The notes: generated by a model not told the origin, from the letters alone. A DNA stretch of 18,180 nt from Pusillimonas sp035515275 (GCF_035515275.1 NZ_DATJBQ010000103.1:1-18180), one strand, 5' to 3'. Counted from the stretch's first letter, positions 1 through 7,957 are shown. Numbers and translations are program-made.

Positions 1-86
1 GCCTTCCAAGACAGCCACCCGCATCATTGACCTTGATCGGCCCACATCCAGGGCCCGTCTTTCCGTTCACCATTTCGGAGGTCGCC

Positions 87-659
87 ATGAACCCTTTCAC
101 ACAATCCACCGTTGCCCGGCCCTTGTCCGAGCCGCCTGCGCGCGCTGCGAATGACAACAATCCGCCCGACAACGACATACCTCAAAATAGCGCCAGGCCG
201 GCAGTAGCGCCCGTTTCAAACGACGTCGAGCCTGGCCGCAAGCCTGCTCGTTATCCGCGATCAGGGCGCCTCGTGCGACGTCGTGGCCGTGCTCCGGTGT
301 CAAGGCGCCTGGCATGGGCGGTGGCCCGATGGCCGGCCTGCTACCGGAAGGCGGCAGGGGCTGTGGTGGGGCTGGCGATGGCACTTGCACTGCCCACCGC
401 CTGGGCGGTTAACGTAAACAGTGCATCGGCCCAGCAACTGGAAAGCATCACTGGAATCGGCCCGAAAACCGCGCAGATCATTATCGACGAGCGAACGCGG
501 GGCGGCAGTTTCGAGTCATTCGACGACCTGGCCGAGCGGGTCAAGGGCATAGGGCCCAAGAAGGCGCGGGCGCTTCAGGCCGCGGGGCTGACGGTGGGCG
601 AATCACGTAGTGCTGAGGCCAAGCCGACTGCAGCGCCCCCACGCAAGGCGGGTCGTTAA
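87..659 (+). CDS. ComEA-like helix-hairpin-helix DNA-binding protein with long N-terminal extension
   Basis: 190 residues. The C-terminal half carries two helix-hairpin-helix motifs, GIGPKTAQ (about 123-130) and GIGPKKAR (about 154-161), separated by a segment of the kind seen in ComEA (SFESFDDLAERVKGIG). Just before them is a hydrophobic run (about 91-107) ending in AWA, which looks like a Sec signal peptide with mature protein starting near VNVNSAS. ComEA-family proteins bind double-stranded DNA in the periplasm or at the membrane during natural uptake. Oddly, the signal is preceded by about 85 polar residues rich in Pro, Arg and Asn. I chose ATG 87 because a GGAGG ribosome site lies at 77-81; a longer in-frame start at 27 has no such site. 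An internal start nearer the signal is possible. Family assignment is good; a role in competence is inferred, since no other com gene is present. Confidence 0.8.
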   Translation: MNPFTQSTVARPLSEPPARAANDNNPPDNDIPQNSARPAVAPVSNDVEPGRKPARYPRSGRLVRRRGRAPVSRRLAWAVARWPACYRKAAGAVVGLAMALALPTAWAVNVNSASAQQLESITGIGPKTAQIIIDERTRGGSFESFDDLAERVKGIGPKKARALQAAGLTVGESRSAEAKPTAAPPRKAGR

Positions 660-766
660 GCCCCCAGGGCAGCCGCCCGTCATCGCCGCTAGAGTGGGCT
701 TTGAACGTAGCGATGGAGGCGCCCCCGACGGAGCACTGATAGATGGGTTGGGTGTATGATTTGCGC

Positions 767-1672
767 ATGAAACAATACCAGACCATCGAACAAACCATAG
801 GCGAAACGCCCTTGGTGCAACTGCAACGCATTCCGGGCCCGTTGGGCGAAGACCGGGGCAACGTTATTCTTGCCAAGCTCGAAGGCAACAACCCCGCGGG
901 GTCGGTCAAAGATCGCGCCGCCAATTCCATGATCCGCCGCGCCGAAGCGCGCGGCGAGATCAAGCCGGGCGACACGCTTATTGAAGCCACCAGCGGCAAT
1001 ACAGGCATTGCACTGGCCATGGTGGCCGCGGTGCGCGGCTACAAGATGATACTGATCATGCCCGACAACCTGTCACTCGAGCGCCGCGCCTCCATGACAG
1101 CGTACGGGGCCCAACTGATACTTACGCCTGCTGACAAGGGTGGCATGGAGTACGCGCGCGACCTGGCCAGCGCCATGCAGGCCGAAGGCAAGGGCAAGGT
1201 GCTTGATCAGTTTGCCAACCCCGACAACACTCAGGCGCACATCGAGGGCACCGGCCCCGAGCTTTGGCGGCAAACCAGCGGTGAACTCACCCATTTTGTC
1301 AGTGCCATGGGCACCACTGGCACCATCATGGGTGTCGGAAGCTATTTACGCGGGCAAAATGCTGCCATTCAGGTTGTGGGTGCGCAGCCTGCCGAAGGCG
1401 CGTCGATTCCGGGGATACGAAAATGGCCTGAAGCGTATCAGCCTAAAATCTACCACCCCGAGCAAGTCGACCATTTCGAATATATCGGCCAGGAAGAGGC
1501 CGAAGAAATGGCCCGCCGCATGGCGGCCGAAGAAGGCATCTTCGCGGGCATTTCGTCGGCCGGAGCCCTGGTGGCGGCCTTGCGGGTGGCCGAGCGCGTG
1601 CAGAACGCCACCATTGCTTTCATCGTTTGCGACCGGGGTGACCGTTATTTGTCCACCGGCGTCTTCAACTAG
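767..1672 (+). CDS. cysM: Cysteine synthase B (O-acetylserine sulfhydrylase B)
   Basis: 301 residues of the fold-type II PLP family. It makes L-cysteine from O-acetylserine and sulfide or thiosulfate in the cytoplasm. Visible hallmarks are TIEQTIGETPLV at the N terminus, the PLP lysine K48 in NPAGSVKDRA, the substrate loop EATSGNTGIALAM, the phosphate-binding run MGTTGTIMGVG and the CysM-type C terminus CDRGDRYLSTGVF. The match is to CysM rather than CysK (EGNNPAGSVKDRA, IPGIRKWP, DRGDRYLSTG). ATG 767 fits the family's N terminus, but it lacks a clear ribosome site. ATG 743, eight codons upstream in frame, has GGAG at 730-733 and could be the true start. A TATGAT hexamer at 755-760 could be a -10 box giving a nearly leaderless transcript from 767. 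The 3' end stops three bases before the convergent egtB end. Confidence 0.95.
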   Translation: MKQYQTIEQTIGETPLVQLQRIPGPLGEDRGNVILAKLEGNNPAGSVKDRAANSMIRRAEARGEIKPGDTLIEATSGNTGIALAMVAAVRGYKMILIMPDNLSLERRASMTAYGAQLILTPADKGGMEYARDLASAMQAEGKGKVLDQFANPDNTQAHIEGTGPELWRQTSGELTHFVSAMGTTGTIMGVGSYLRGQNAAIQVVGAQPAEGASIPGIRKWPEAYQPKIYHPEQVDHFEYIGQEEAEEMARRMAAEEGIFAGISSAGALVAALRVAERVQNATIAFIVCDRGDRYLSTGVFN

Positions 1673-1675
1673 AAA

Positions 1676-2914
1676 CTACAACGAACGAGCCAGCCTTAGC
1701 CCTGTGTACTGCCAGCGGGCGTGGCTGGGAAAAAAATTTCGATAGGTGGCTCGGCTGTGATCCGGCGGTGTGACACAAGAGCCGCCGCGCAGCACATATT
1801 GGTTCACCATGAACTTGCCGTTGTATTCGCCAATGGCGCCTGATGGCGGCTTGAAGCCCGGGTAAGGCGCGTAGCTGCTGCTGGTCCATTGCCATGCGGT
1901 ATCAAACAACTGTTCCAGTTGCGGGGCATCGGCGGGTGTGCCGTCAGATGACCCTTGTGCGGGTGGCGCGGCGGCGTTCTCCCATTCGGCTTCGGTGGGC
2001 AGCCTGGCGCCGGCCCAGCGTGCATAGGCGTCAGCCTCGTAGTACGAAAGATGAATAGCCGCTTGTTCAGGGTTCAAGGGCAGCAGGCCGTGCAGGGTGA
2101 ACTCTTGCCAGGCGCCGTCGGTCTCTTGCCAGTAAAGCGGGTGGGCTATGGCGACGGGCTCGCCTTTCAGCCAGGCCCAGCCTTCCGAGAGCCATAACGA
2201 GGGGTTTTGGTACCCGCCTGCATTCATGAAAGCCAGGTACTCTGCATTGGTGATCAGCCTGGAGCCCAGGGCATAGGGCTCAAGAAACTGCTTGTGCCGC
2301 GGCAGCTCGTTGTCATAACAGAAACTATCGGCCTGGCTGCCGATTTCAATAAGCCCGCCTTCGAAAGTCGGCCAGTGCAGGGGCTGGGTGGCGGCTTCGA
2401 CCGTAGCTTGGCTGCAATATGCCGGACGCAGGGGGTTGTGCCAGAGCAGGTGCTTCAGGTCGGTCAGGATCAGTTCCTGATGTTGCTGCTCGTGCTGCAG
2501 TCCCAGCTCGATCAGTTGCTCGATCTCGGGTCTGGGCTCACCTGCAGGGGCGGCAGCGATCAGTATCAGTGATGCCACGCGTGCATTGATGTCGTTACGA
2601 TACTCATGCACCTCGTCCATGCTGGGGCGCGTGATCAGCCCGCGCCGCGAGCGGGGGTATTGTTCTCCGATGCTGTTGTAGTACGAGTTGTACAGCATGC
2701 GAAAATCGCCGTTGAAGGGCTGGAAGGCCGGCTCGAAACGTTCGAGTACAAAGGTTTCGAAAAACCAGGTGGTGTGGGCCAGATGCCATTTGACGGGGCT
2801 GGCGTCGGTCATGGATTGCACGCAGCAGTCTTCGTCGCTCAGCGGCTCGGTCAGCATCGTGGTTGCGCGCCGAATGTTTTCAAAGCGCGACAGCAAGGTG
2901 CCGGACAAGCTCAT
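1676..2914 (-). CDS. egtB: Ergothioneine biosynthesis sulfoxide synthase EgtB
   Basis: 412 residues. EgtB is a non-heme iron enzyme that uses O2 to join a thiol donor (gamma-glutamylcysteine or cysteine, depending on type) to trimethylhistidine (hercynine). The N-terminal DinB-like domain holds the probable iron ligands: H47 in WHLAH, and H141 and H145 in HEQQHQE. The C-terminal formylglycine-generating-enzyme-like domain (about 183-412) shows GSRLITNAEYLAF, GARLPTEAEWE (303-312), LRGGSC (375-380) and a terminal YTGLRLARSL. Length fits the roughly 400-440 residues of proteobacterial EgtB. Its ATG overlaps the egtD stop as ATGA (2911-2914), with an AGGGGG ribosome site about seven bases upstream, so coupled translation is likely. 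It ends three bases from cysM with no visible terminator between the convergent genes. No egtA, egtC or egtE is present in the window. Confidence 0.95.
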   Translation of the reverse strand: MSLSGTLLSRFENIRRATTMLTEPLSDEDCCVQSMTDASPVKWHLAHTTWFFETFVLERFEPAFQPFNGDFRMLYNSYYNSIGEQYPRSRRGLITRPSMDEVHEYRNDINARVASLILIAAAPAGEPRPEIEQLIELGLQHEQQHQELILTDLKHLLWHNPLRPAYCSQATVEAATQPLHWPTFEGGLIEIGSQADSFCYDNELPRHKQFLEPYALGSRLITNAEYLAFMNAGGYQNPSLWLSEGWAWLKGEPVAIAHPLYWQETDGAWQEFTLHGLLPLNPEQAAIHLSYYEADAYARWAGARLPTEAEWENAAAPPAQGSSDGTPADAPQLEQLFDTAWQWTSSSYAPYPGFKPPSGAIGEYNGKFMVNQYVLRGGSCVTPPDHSRATYRNFFPSHARWQYTGLRLARSL

Positions 2915-3945
2915 GCCCGAGCCCCCTGGCCGCGCGGCGCGGGCAAACTTGCTTGCGCATGTACGACTGCAAATTTGTCGTCTTCGTCGGTCCAGTACAC
3001 GGACGGATGCCAGCCGGCCTGTTGCAATAGCTTGTTCAATGAGGCCCGGGTGTATTTGTAGCTGTTTTCTGTGTGTATGCGTTCGCCTTCGTCAAAATGC
3101 CGACGCGTATTCTCCCAGCAGACATCAACGCTGCGTCGCGCTTGCAAATGCATCTCGACCCGGCTTTCTGTCTCATTGAAGAACGACACGTGGCGCCAGT
3201 CGCGCACGTCGAAGTTGGCATGCAAGGTTCGATTGACATGGCGTAGGAGGTTTAAGTTGAAGGCGCTGGTCACGCCTAGTTCGTCGTCGTAGGCGGCATT
3301 GAGCACCTTCGCGTCCTTGACCAGGTCCACGCCCAGCAACAATGCTGAATCGTCTCCCCCGTTTTGACGCAAGTCGCCCAAAAAGCGGCAAGCATCAGGC
3401 GGCGCAAAGTTGCCCAGCGACGAGCCCGGATAAAAGAACAGGCGCCCGTTGGCAGGAACCGTGTCCGGCAATTGCAACCCGTGCGAGAAGTCTTGGCCCA
3501 GCGCCGTCATGTGGATGTTGGGGTGGCTTGCACGAAGGCGGTTCAAAGCCGTGTGCAGAAAATCGGCCGAGATATCCACTGCCACGTAATGATCGGGTTT
3601 GAGCGCGTCAAAAAGTCGCTCAGCCTTGGCGCAGTTTCCGGCGCCCAGGTCTATAAGGGTGCCGTATGGGCCAGCCGCGTCGGCGATTTCGTCGAGGTGC
3701 TCGCACACAATGGCGGCTTCTGTTCGCGTGGGATAGTACTCGGGCAGCAGGCACAGTGCCTCGAAAAGCTTTGAGCCCAACGTATCGTATAGATACTTGG
3801 GAGCCACCCGAGCCGGTTGGGCCAGCAGCCCGCTGGTAAGCTTGGCGCGTTCGGTGTCGTGTGCAGTATCTGTGGGCAAGGCGGTAGCGCGACCCGAATG
3901 GGTTTGCTGATCGGCACGCGCTGCAGAGGATATGGGTGTCGACAT
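2911..3945 (-). CDS. egtD: L-histidine N-alpha-methyltransferase EgtD
   Basis: 344 residues. EgtD trimethylates histidine to hercynine using three S-adenosylmethionine, the first step of ergothioneine synthesis. Family hallmarks are PKYLYDTLGSKLFEALCLLPEYYPTRTE, split here over residues 49-76 (PKYLYDTLGSKLFEAL then CLLPEYYPTRTE), the SAM-binding LIDLGAGNCAKA (98-108), DISADFL, and the FFYPGSSLGNF loop typical of EgtD. Length is slightly above the usual ~320; the extra residues lie in a polar N-terminal tail (1-40) with no other Met to start from. No good ribosome site precedes ATG 3945. The gene lies 105 bp downstream of the end of mltB on the same strand and overlaps egtB by four bases, so egtDB is one unit, possibly with its own promoter in the gap. 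Confidence 0.95.
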   Translation of the reverse strand: MSTPISSAARADQQTHSGRATALPTDTAHDTERAKLTSGLLAQPARVAPKYLYDTLGSKLFEALCLLPEYYPTRTEAAIVCEHLDEIADAAGPYGTLIDLGAGNCAKAERLFDALKPDHYVAVDISADFLHTALNRLRASHPNIHMTALGQDFSHGLQLPDTVPANGRLFFYPGSSLGNFAPPDACRFLGDLRQNGGDDSALLLGVDLVKDAKVLNAAYDDELGVTSAFNLNLLRHVNRTLHANFDVRDWRHVSFFNETESRVEMHLQARRSVDVCWENTRRHFDEGERIHTENSYKYTRASLNKLLQQAGWHPSVYWTDEDDKFAVVHAQASLPAPRGQGARA

Positions 3946-4050
3946 TGGCTCTGGGGTAGGGTGCCCAAACGAGCTGGACGGCCTTTTAGAGTACCACCGT
4001 CGACACCGCCTGATAAGGCCGTTTGCTTGGCCTGATTCGTTTCAAATGGC

Positions 4051-5229
4051 CTAGTTGGGCCCGCCGTAACCTATGCGCGAGGCCAGTTCGTCTGCCAGGT
4101 CTGCAACCGACGCAGCATAAAAATAGCTTCGGTTGTAATGGGTGATGGCAAAGAAATTGGGCGTTCCGCTACGGTATTCAACCTGTTTGCGCGGTTCGTC
4201 CACCAGGTCGACGATACCCAGCTTGTGCTGCTTCCAGAGCTCGCTTGTGCCGCTGCCCGACGCTGTTTTTAAAGCGGACGCGCCGTATGTTTTAAGCTGT
4301 TCCCAATCGTAAACAGGTTCGAGTCCGCCATGAACCAATGGCTTCGTGTCCCCGGGCAGGGTCACGGGTGCAAAGACCGGCAGGCCGCGTTGCCAGCCGT
4401 GCTCCACCAGGAAGTTGGCCACCGACATAATGGCGTCTTCGGGGCTGGCGCCCAGATTGATGTCGCGATCGCCGTCGCCGTCGACCGCAAAACGCTTGAG
4501 GCTGCCCGGCATGAACTGAGGCAAGCCCATGGCCCCGGCAAATGAACCCGTTGCCTCGCGGGCGTCGAGCACGCCGTCATGATCCAGTTCGATCAGGTCG
4601 GCAAGCTGGTCCTGAAAAAGTTTGGTTCGGTCGGGTCGGTCGGGGTCGGGGTAGCGAAAGGCCAGGGTGGCAATGGCGTCCAGTACCGAAAAGCTGCCCG
4701 TGTAGCGTCCGTACACGGTTTCGACGCCGATAATGGCCACGATGATCGATGGCGGCACGCCGTAACGTGTGGCGGCCTGGTCGAGCGTCGCACGGTGCTG
4801 CGCCCAAAACTCAAGCCCTGTTCGAATGCGCACCGGCTCGACGAAGCGGCCGCGGTAGGTGACCCAACTGCGGCGTACCCGCGTTTTGGTCGGCGACATC
4901 AGGTTGGCGGCCTTGGCGTCGTAGCGGGCATCTTCGAGCAACGCCTGCACATGGGCCAGGGGTAGCCTGCGTTCACCAGAGACACGCTGGGCGTACGTTT
5001 GAATTTCGGGCTTGAGTCGGCCCTGCGCATCAGTAAAGTCGTTGGCGCCACCGCCGAATTGAGCCGGCCTGCGCTTGGGCGAGAGGGCGGGCGTCAGGGC
5101 GGGCGCGGCGGCCTGTGCCGCCGCCTGCGCGGGCAAGGAGGCTTGAGAGGGCGAAACGGTATGGCTTGAGGCGCAGCCGCCAAGCAGCAAGGCTGCAGCG
5201 ACTTGCAAAACACGGACGGGTTTGAACAT
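4051..5229 (-). CDS. mltB: Lytic murein transglycosylase B family lipoprotein
   Basis: 392 residues. It cleaves peptidoglycan glycan strands to 1,6-anhydromuropeptides, probably anchored to the outer membrane. The N terminus is a lipoprotein signal with lipobox LGGC and lipidated C19, followed by an Ala/Pro/Gln-rich linker (about 20-58). The catalytic domain has GVPPSIIVAIIGVETVYGR with likely catalytic E170, then GSFAGAMGLPQFMPGS and FAVDGDGDRDINLG, which are GH103 (MltB/SLT-B) landmarks. MltB itself and the soluble relatives share this domain, so the exact paralogue is uncertain. The start is fixed by AAGGAGG immediately upstream (reverse complement of 5233-5239). That site lies in the 10-bp gap to the divergent deacetylase gene, so the promoter must sit inside that neighbour's coding region. 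A mechanistic link to egtDB downstream is not evident. Confidence 0.92.
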   Translation of the reverse strand: MFKPVRVLQVAAALLLGGCASSHTVSPSQASLPAQAAAQAAAPALTPALSPKRRPAQFGGGANDFTDAQGRLKPEIQTYAQRVSGERRLPLAHVQALLEDARYDAKAANLMSPTKTRVRRSWVTYRGRFVEPVRIRTGLEFWAQHRATLDQAATRYGVPPSIIVAIIGVETVYGRYTGSFSVLDAIATLAFRYPDPDRPDRTKLFQDQLADLIELDHDGVLDAREATGSFAGAMGLPQFMPGSLKRFAVDGDGDRDINLGASPEDAIMSVANFLVEHGWQRGLPVFAPVTLPGDTKPLVHGGLEPVYDWEQLKTYGASALKTASGSGTSELWKQHKLGIVDLVDEPRKQVEYRSGTPNFFAITHYNRSYFYAASVADLADELASRIGYGGPN

Positions 5230-5239
5230 AATCCTCCTT

Positions 5240-6163
5240 ATGCAGACCCTCTATATTACTCACCCCGACTGTCACTTGCATGAGATGGGCCAGTGGCATC
5301 CCGAAAGCCCTCATCGACTTGACGCCATCAACGACCGGCTCATCGCAAGCGGCCTGTTCAGCCTTCTGGCAGCACGCGAGGCCGTACCGGCCCGAGACGA
5401 AGATATTTTACGTGTGCACACTCCATCTTTGCTCGAAGAGCTGCGCAGTAAATCGCCTGCCCAGGGATATGCCGAAATCGATCTCGATACTTTGATGAAC
5501 CCATTTACGCTGGATGCCGCGTACGCGGCGGCAGGTGCGGGTATTGTTGCGGTTGACGCCATCATGGCCGGCCAGGCTCAGACGGCGTTCTGCTCGGTGC
5601 GTCCGCCGGGCCATCACGCCGGCCTGGATCGGGCCATGGGATTCTGTTTTTTTAACAATCTGGCCATAACTGTAGCGTACACGCTTAAAAAATACGGGTT
5701 AAAACGGATAGCGATCATTGATTTCGACGTGCATCATGGCAATGGAACTGCCGAAATTTTCGAGGGAGACGAGCGCGTACTGATGTGCAGTTTTTTTCAG
5801 CACCCGCTATTTCCCAATGTATACCCTGAACATCCCGCTGCAAACATGCTTAACGTACCGGTTCCCCCGCATGCCGACATCAACCTGCTGCACAACATCG
5901 TTGAGTCGGGCTGGATGCCTCGTCTCGAGGCATTTGCGCCCGAGTTCATCTTTGTTTCTGCGGGCTTCGACGGCCACCGCGAAGACGAGCTCGCCCAGCT
6001 CGATATGGTCGAAGCCGACTACGCATGGATCACCGAAAAGCTCGTTGATCTGGCCGATCGAACCGCACAGGGGCGTATCGTCAGTTTTCTTGAAGGCGGT
6101 TACGACCCCTCGGCTTTGGGACGCAGTGTTGCAGCGCACATCAAAGCATTGGCAAAGCTGTAG
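5240..6163 (+). CDS. Histone deacetylase-like amidohydrolase (class II HDAC family)
   Basis: 307 residues. A zinc amidohydrolase that removes acyl groups from lysine or polyamine-like substrates; the natural bacterial substrate is generally unknown. The active site is complete: catalytic pair H125-H126 in RPPGHHAG, zinc ligands D163 and H165 in DFDVHHGNGT and D244 in SAGFDGH, and catalytic Y288 in LEGGYDP. GFCFFNN is also the family form. It resembles the histone deacetylase-like amidohydrolases known from Alcaligenaceae. ATG 5240 matches the family N terminus, but no plus-strand ribosome site precedes it; a TTG at 5222 would add six residues. The start is 10 bp from the divergent mltB start. 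Two T7 runs (5647-5653, 5791-5797) encode FF pairs and do not break the frame. It is followed after 104 bp by etfBA. Confidence 0.93.
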   Translation: MQTLYITHPDCHLHEMGQWHPESPHRLDAINDRLIASGLFSLLAAREAVPARDEDILRVHTPSLLEELRSKSPAQGYAEIDLDTLMNPFTLDAAYAAAGAGIVAVDAIMAGQAQTAFCSVRPPGHHAGLDRAMGFCFFNNLAITVAYTLKKYGLKRIAIIDFDVHHGNGTAEIFEGDERVLMCSFFQHPLFPNVYPEHPAANMLNVPVPPHADINLLHNIVESGWMPRLEAFAPEFIFVSAGFDGHREDELAQLDMVEADYAWITEKLVDLADRTAQGRIVSFLEGGYDPSALGRSVAAHIKALAKL

Positions 6164-6267
6164 AATGCGGTATTACCTCGATTACGGTCGTCTGCCGGCG
6201 GGTAACCGAACCGGTGCTCGCGGCATTAAAACAGAATTCCCATTTCATATTCCGGAGGAAATGCTCG

Positions 6268-7017
6268 ATGAAGGTATTGATACCCGTCAAGCGTGTGGTT
6301 GATTACAACGTCAAGGTGCGCGTCAAGTCGGATCAAAGCGATGTGGACATCGCCAACGTGAAAATGTCCATGAACCCGTTCGATGAAATCGCCGTCGAAG
6401 AGGCCACGCGTCTTAAGGAAAAGTCTGTCGCAACCGAGGTTGTGGCTGTTTCTTGTGGCACTGCACAATGTCAAGAAACGCTGCGCACCGCCATGGCTAT
6501 CGGCGCCGATCGCTCCATCCTGGTTCAGACCGACGCTCAACTGCAGCCGCTGGCGGTAGCCAAGCTGCTAAAGGCCGTGGTCGATAAAGAGCAACCCCAA
6601 TTGGTCATCCTGGGCAAGCAGGCCATCGATGACGACGCCAACCAAACCGGTCAGATGCTGGCTGCGCTGCTCGACTGGCCGCAAGCCACTTTCGCCAGCA
6701 AGATCGAGGTCTCGGGCGACACTGCGACGGTCACGCGCGAAATCGACGGCGGTCTTGAAACCTTGTCGATCAAGCTGCCCGCAATCATCACGACCGACCT
6801 GCGCTTGAACGAGCCGCGCTACGTCACGCTGCCCAACATCATGAAGGCCAAGAAAAAGCCCCTGGAAACCACCACGCCCGAAGAACTTGGCGTTGATGCG
6901 GCTCCCCGCCTCAAGACACTCAAGGTGTCCGAGCCGCCGGCTCGTTCGGCCGGTGTCATGGTGCCCGACGTAGCCGCTTTGGTCGACAAACTCAAGAATG
7001 AAGCAAAGGTAATTTAA
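6268..7017 (+). CDS. etfB: Electron transfer flavoprotein beta subunit
   Basis: 249 residues, the usual length. EtfB with EtfA forms the soluble heterodimer that accepts electrons from acyl-CoA dehydrogenases and passes them to ETF:ubiquinone oxidoreductase. The N terminus MKVLIPVKRVVDYNVKV, the segment GADRSILV and LVILGKQAIDDDANQTGQM are standard for EtfB and its AMP site. LNEPRYVTLPNIMKAKKKPL (about 180-199) is the recognition loop that docks dehydrogenase partners. The start is set by GGAGGA at 6254-6259, eight bases before ATG 6268; an in-frame ATG at 6214 adds 18 residues that do not belong to the family. Stop and the etfA start are two bases apart, so the pair is co-translated. Confidence 0.97.
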   Translation: MKVLIPVKRVVDYNVKVRVKSDQSDVDIANVKMSMNPFDEIAVEEATRLKEKSVATEVVAVSCGTAQCQETLRTAMAIGADRSILVQTDAQLQPLAVAKLLKAVVDKEQPQLVILGKQAIDDDANQTGQMLAALLDWPQATFASKIEVSGDTATVTREIDGGLETLSIKLPAIITTDLRLNEPRYVTLPNIMKAKKKPLETTTPEELGVDAAPRLKTLKVSEPPARSAGVMVPDVAALVDKLKNEAKVI

Positions 7018-7019
7018 TC

Positions 7020-7949
7020 ATGTCGATACTTGTCATTGCAGAACACGATAAAGCCCAGCTTAGGGGCGCAACGCTTAACGCTGTGGCAGCCGCGCAAAAA
7101 ATCGGCGGCGATGTTCACCTGCTGGTAGCGGGTGAGGGCGTGCAGGCCATCGCCGAGCAGGGGGCCAAAGTGGCCGGTGTCAGTAAAGTGCTGCTGGCCG
7201 ACGGTGCGGCTCTGGCCGATCACCTGGCCGAGAATGTTGCGGCCCAGGTGCTGGCTGTGGCGTCGGGTTACAGCCATATATTGTTTGCCGCCACTGCCGA
7301 AGGCAAGAACGTTGCCCCCCGCGTGGCGGCCAAACTCGATGTCGCTCAGATTTCCGATATTTTGGCCGTCGATGCTCCCGACACGTTCCAACGCCCCATC
7401 TATGCCGGCAACGCCATTGCCACTGTACAGTCGCCCGATCCGGTCAAGGTCATCACCGTTCGCACCACGGCTTTTGATCCGGTCGCTGCCGAGGGCGGTC
7501 AGGCCGCAATCGAAACCATCGAAGCCGTGGCCGACTCGGGCCTGTCGTCTTTTGTGGGCCGCGAGGTGGCAAAAAGCGATCGTCCCGAGCTGGCCGGCGC
7601 TACGGTAGTGGTTTCGGGGGGTCGCGGCATGGGCAGCGCCGAGAACTTCAAGCTGCTCGAGCCGCTTGCCGACAAATTGGGCGCAGCCCTGGGCGCATCG
7701 CGTGCCGCGGTCGACGCAGGTTATGCGCCCAACGACTGGCAGGTGGGGCAGACCGGCAAAATCGTTGCGCCGCATCTATATGTGGCGGTGGGTATTTCGG
7801 GAGCCATTCAACATCTGGCAGGCATGAAAGACTCCAAGGTCATTGTGGCCATCAATAAAGACGCCGAGGCGCCTATTTTTGGTGTTGCCGATTACGGCCT
7901 GGTTGCTGACCTGTTCCAGGCAGTGCCCGAGCTGACCAACTCGCTGTAA
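7020..7949 (+). CDS. etfA: Electron transfer flavoprotein alpha subunit
   Basis: 309 residues, normal for bacterial EtfA. The N-terminal domain begins MSILVIAEHD, and the C-terminal FAD-binding domain is clear: VVSGGRGMGSAENF, then GASRAAVDAGY, QVGQTGKIVAPHLYVAVG and GISGAIQHLAGMKDSK, ending IFGVADYGLVADLFQAVPEL. The FAD held here shuttles electrons from acyl-CoA dehydrogenases to the respiratory chain. Its ATG lies two bases after the etfB stop, with AAAGG about ten bases upstream. A perfect 10-bp hairpin follows 8 bp after the stop, between etfA and the acyl-CoA dehydrogenase gene. Confidence 0.97.
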   Translation: MSILVIAEHDKAQLRGATLNAVAAAQKIGGDVHLLVAGEGVQAIAEQGAKVAGVSKVLLADGAALADHLAENVAAQVLAVASGYSHILFAATAEGKNVAPRVAAKLDVAQISDILAVDAPDTFQRPIYAGNAIATVQSPDPVKVITVRTTAFDPVAAEGGQAAIETIEAVADSGLSSFVGREVAKSDRPELAGATVVVSGGRGMGSAENFKLLEPLADKLGAALGASRAAVDAGYAPNDWQVGQTGKIVAPHLYVAVGISGAIQHLAGMKDSKVIVAINKDAEAPIFGVADYGLVADLFQAVPELTNSL

Positions 7950-7957
7950 CGCTAACG

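Noticed and set aside
1..86. Left-edge sequence before the first ribosome site
   Set aside because: I see no supported gene end, promoter or repeat here; the in-frame extension from position 27 lacks a ribosome site.
667..678. GGGC-AGCC-GCCC hairpin after the ComEA-like gene
   Set aside because: A four-bp stem with no T-run is too weak to call a terminator.
541..1020. Minus-strand frame across the comEA-like/cysM gap
   Set aside because: It covers the 3' end of one gene and the 5' part of cysM with no recognisable motif; the gap itself holds only weak short inverted repeats such as CATCGC/GCGATG at 681-686 and 710-715.
4001..4033. Possible terminator between mltB and egtD (AGGCC/GGCCT around eight bases)
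   Set aside because: Five-bp stem and no T-run on the minus strand; not distinguishable from chance in GC-rich DNA.
6162..6167. TAGAAT as a -10 box for etfBA
   Set aside because: No acceptable -35 hexamer is found at 16-18 bp upstream, so I do not call a promoter.
7014..7775. 253-residue open frame on the minus strand opposite etfA
   Set aside because: It lies wholly antisense to a certain etfA gene, has His/Gly/Arg-rich shadow composition and no recognisable domain; long antisense frames are normal in GC-rich DNA.
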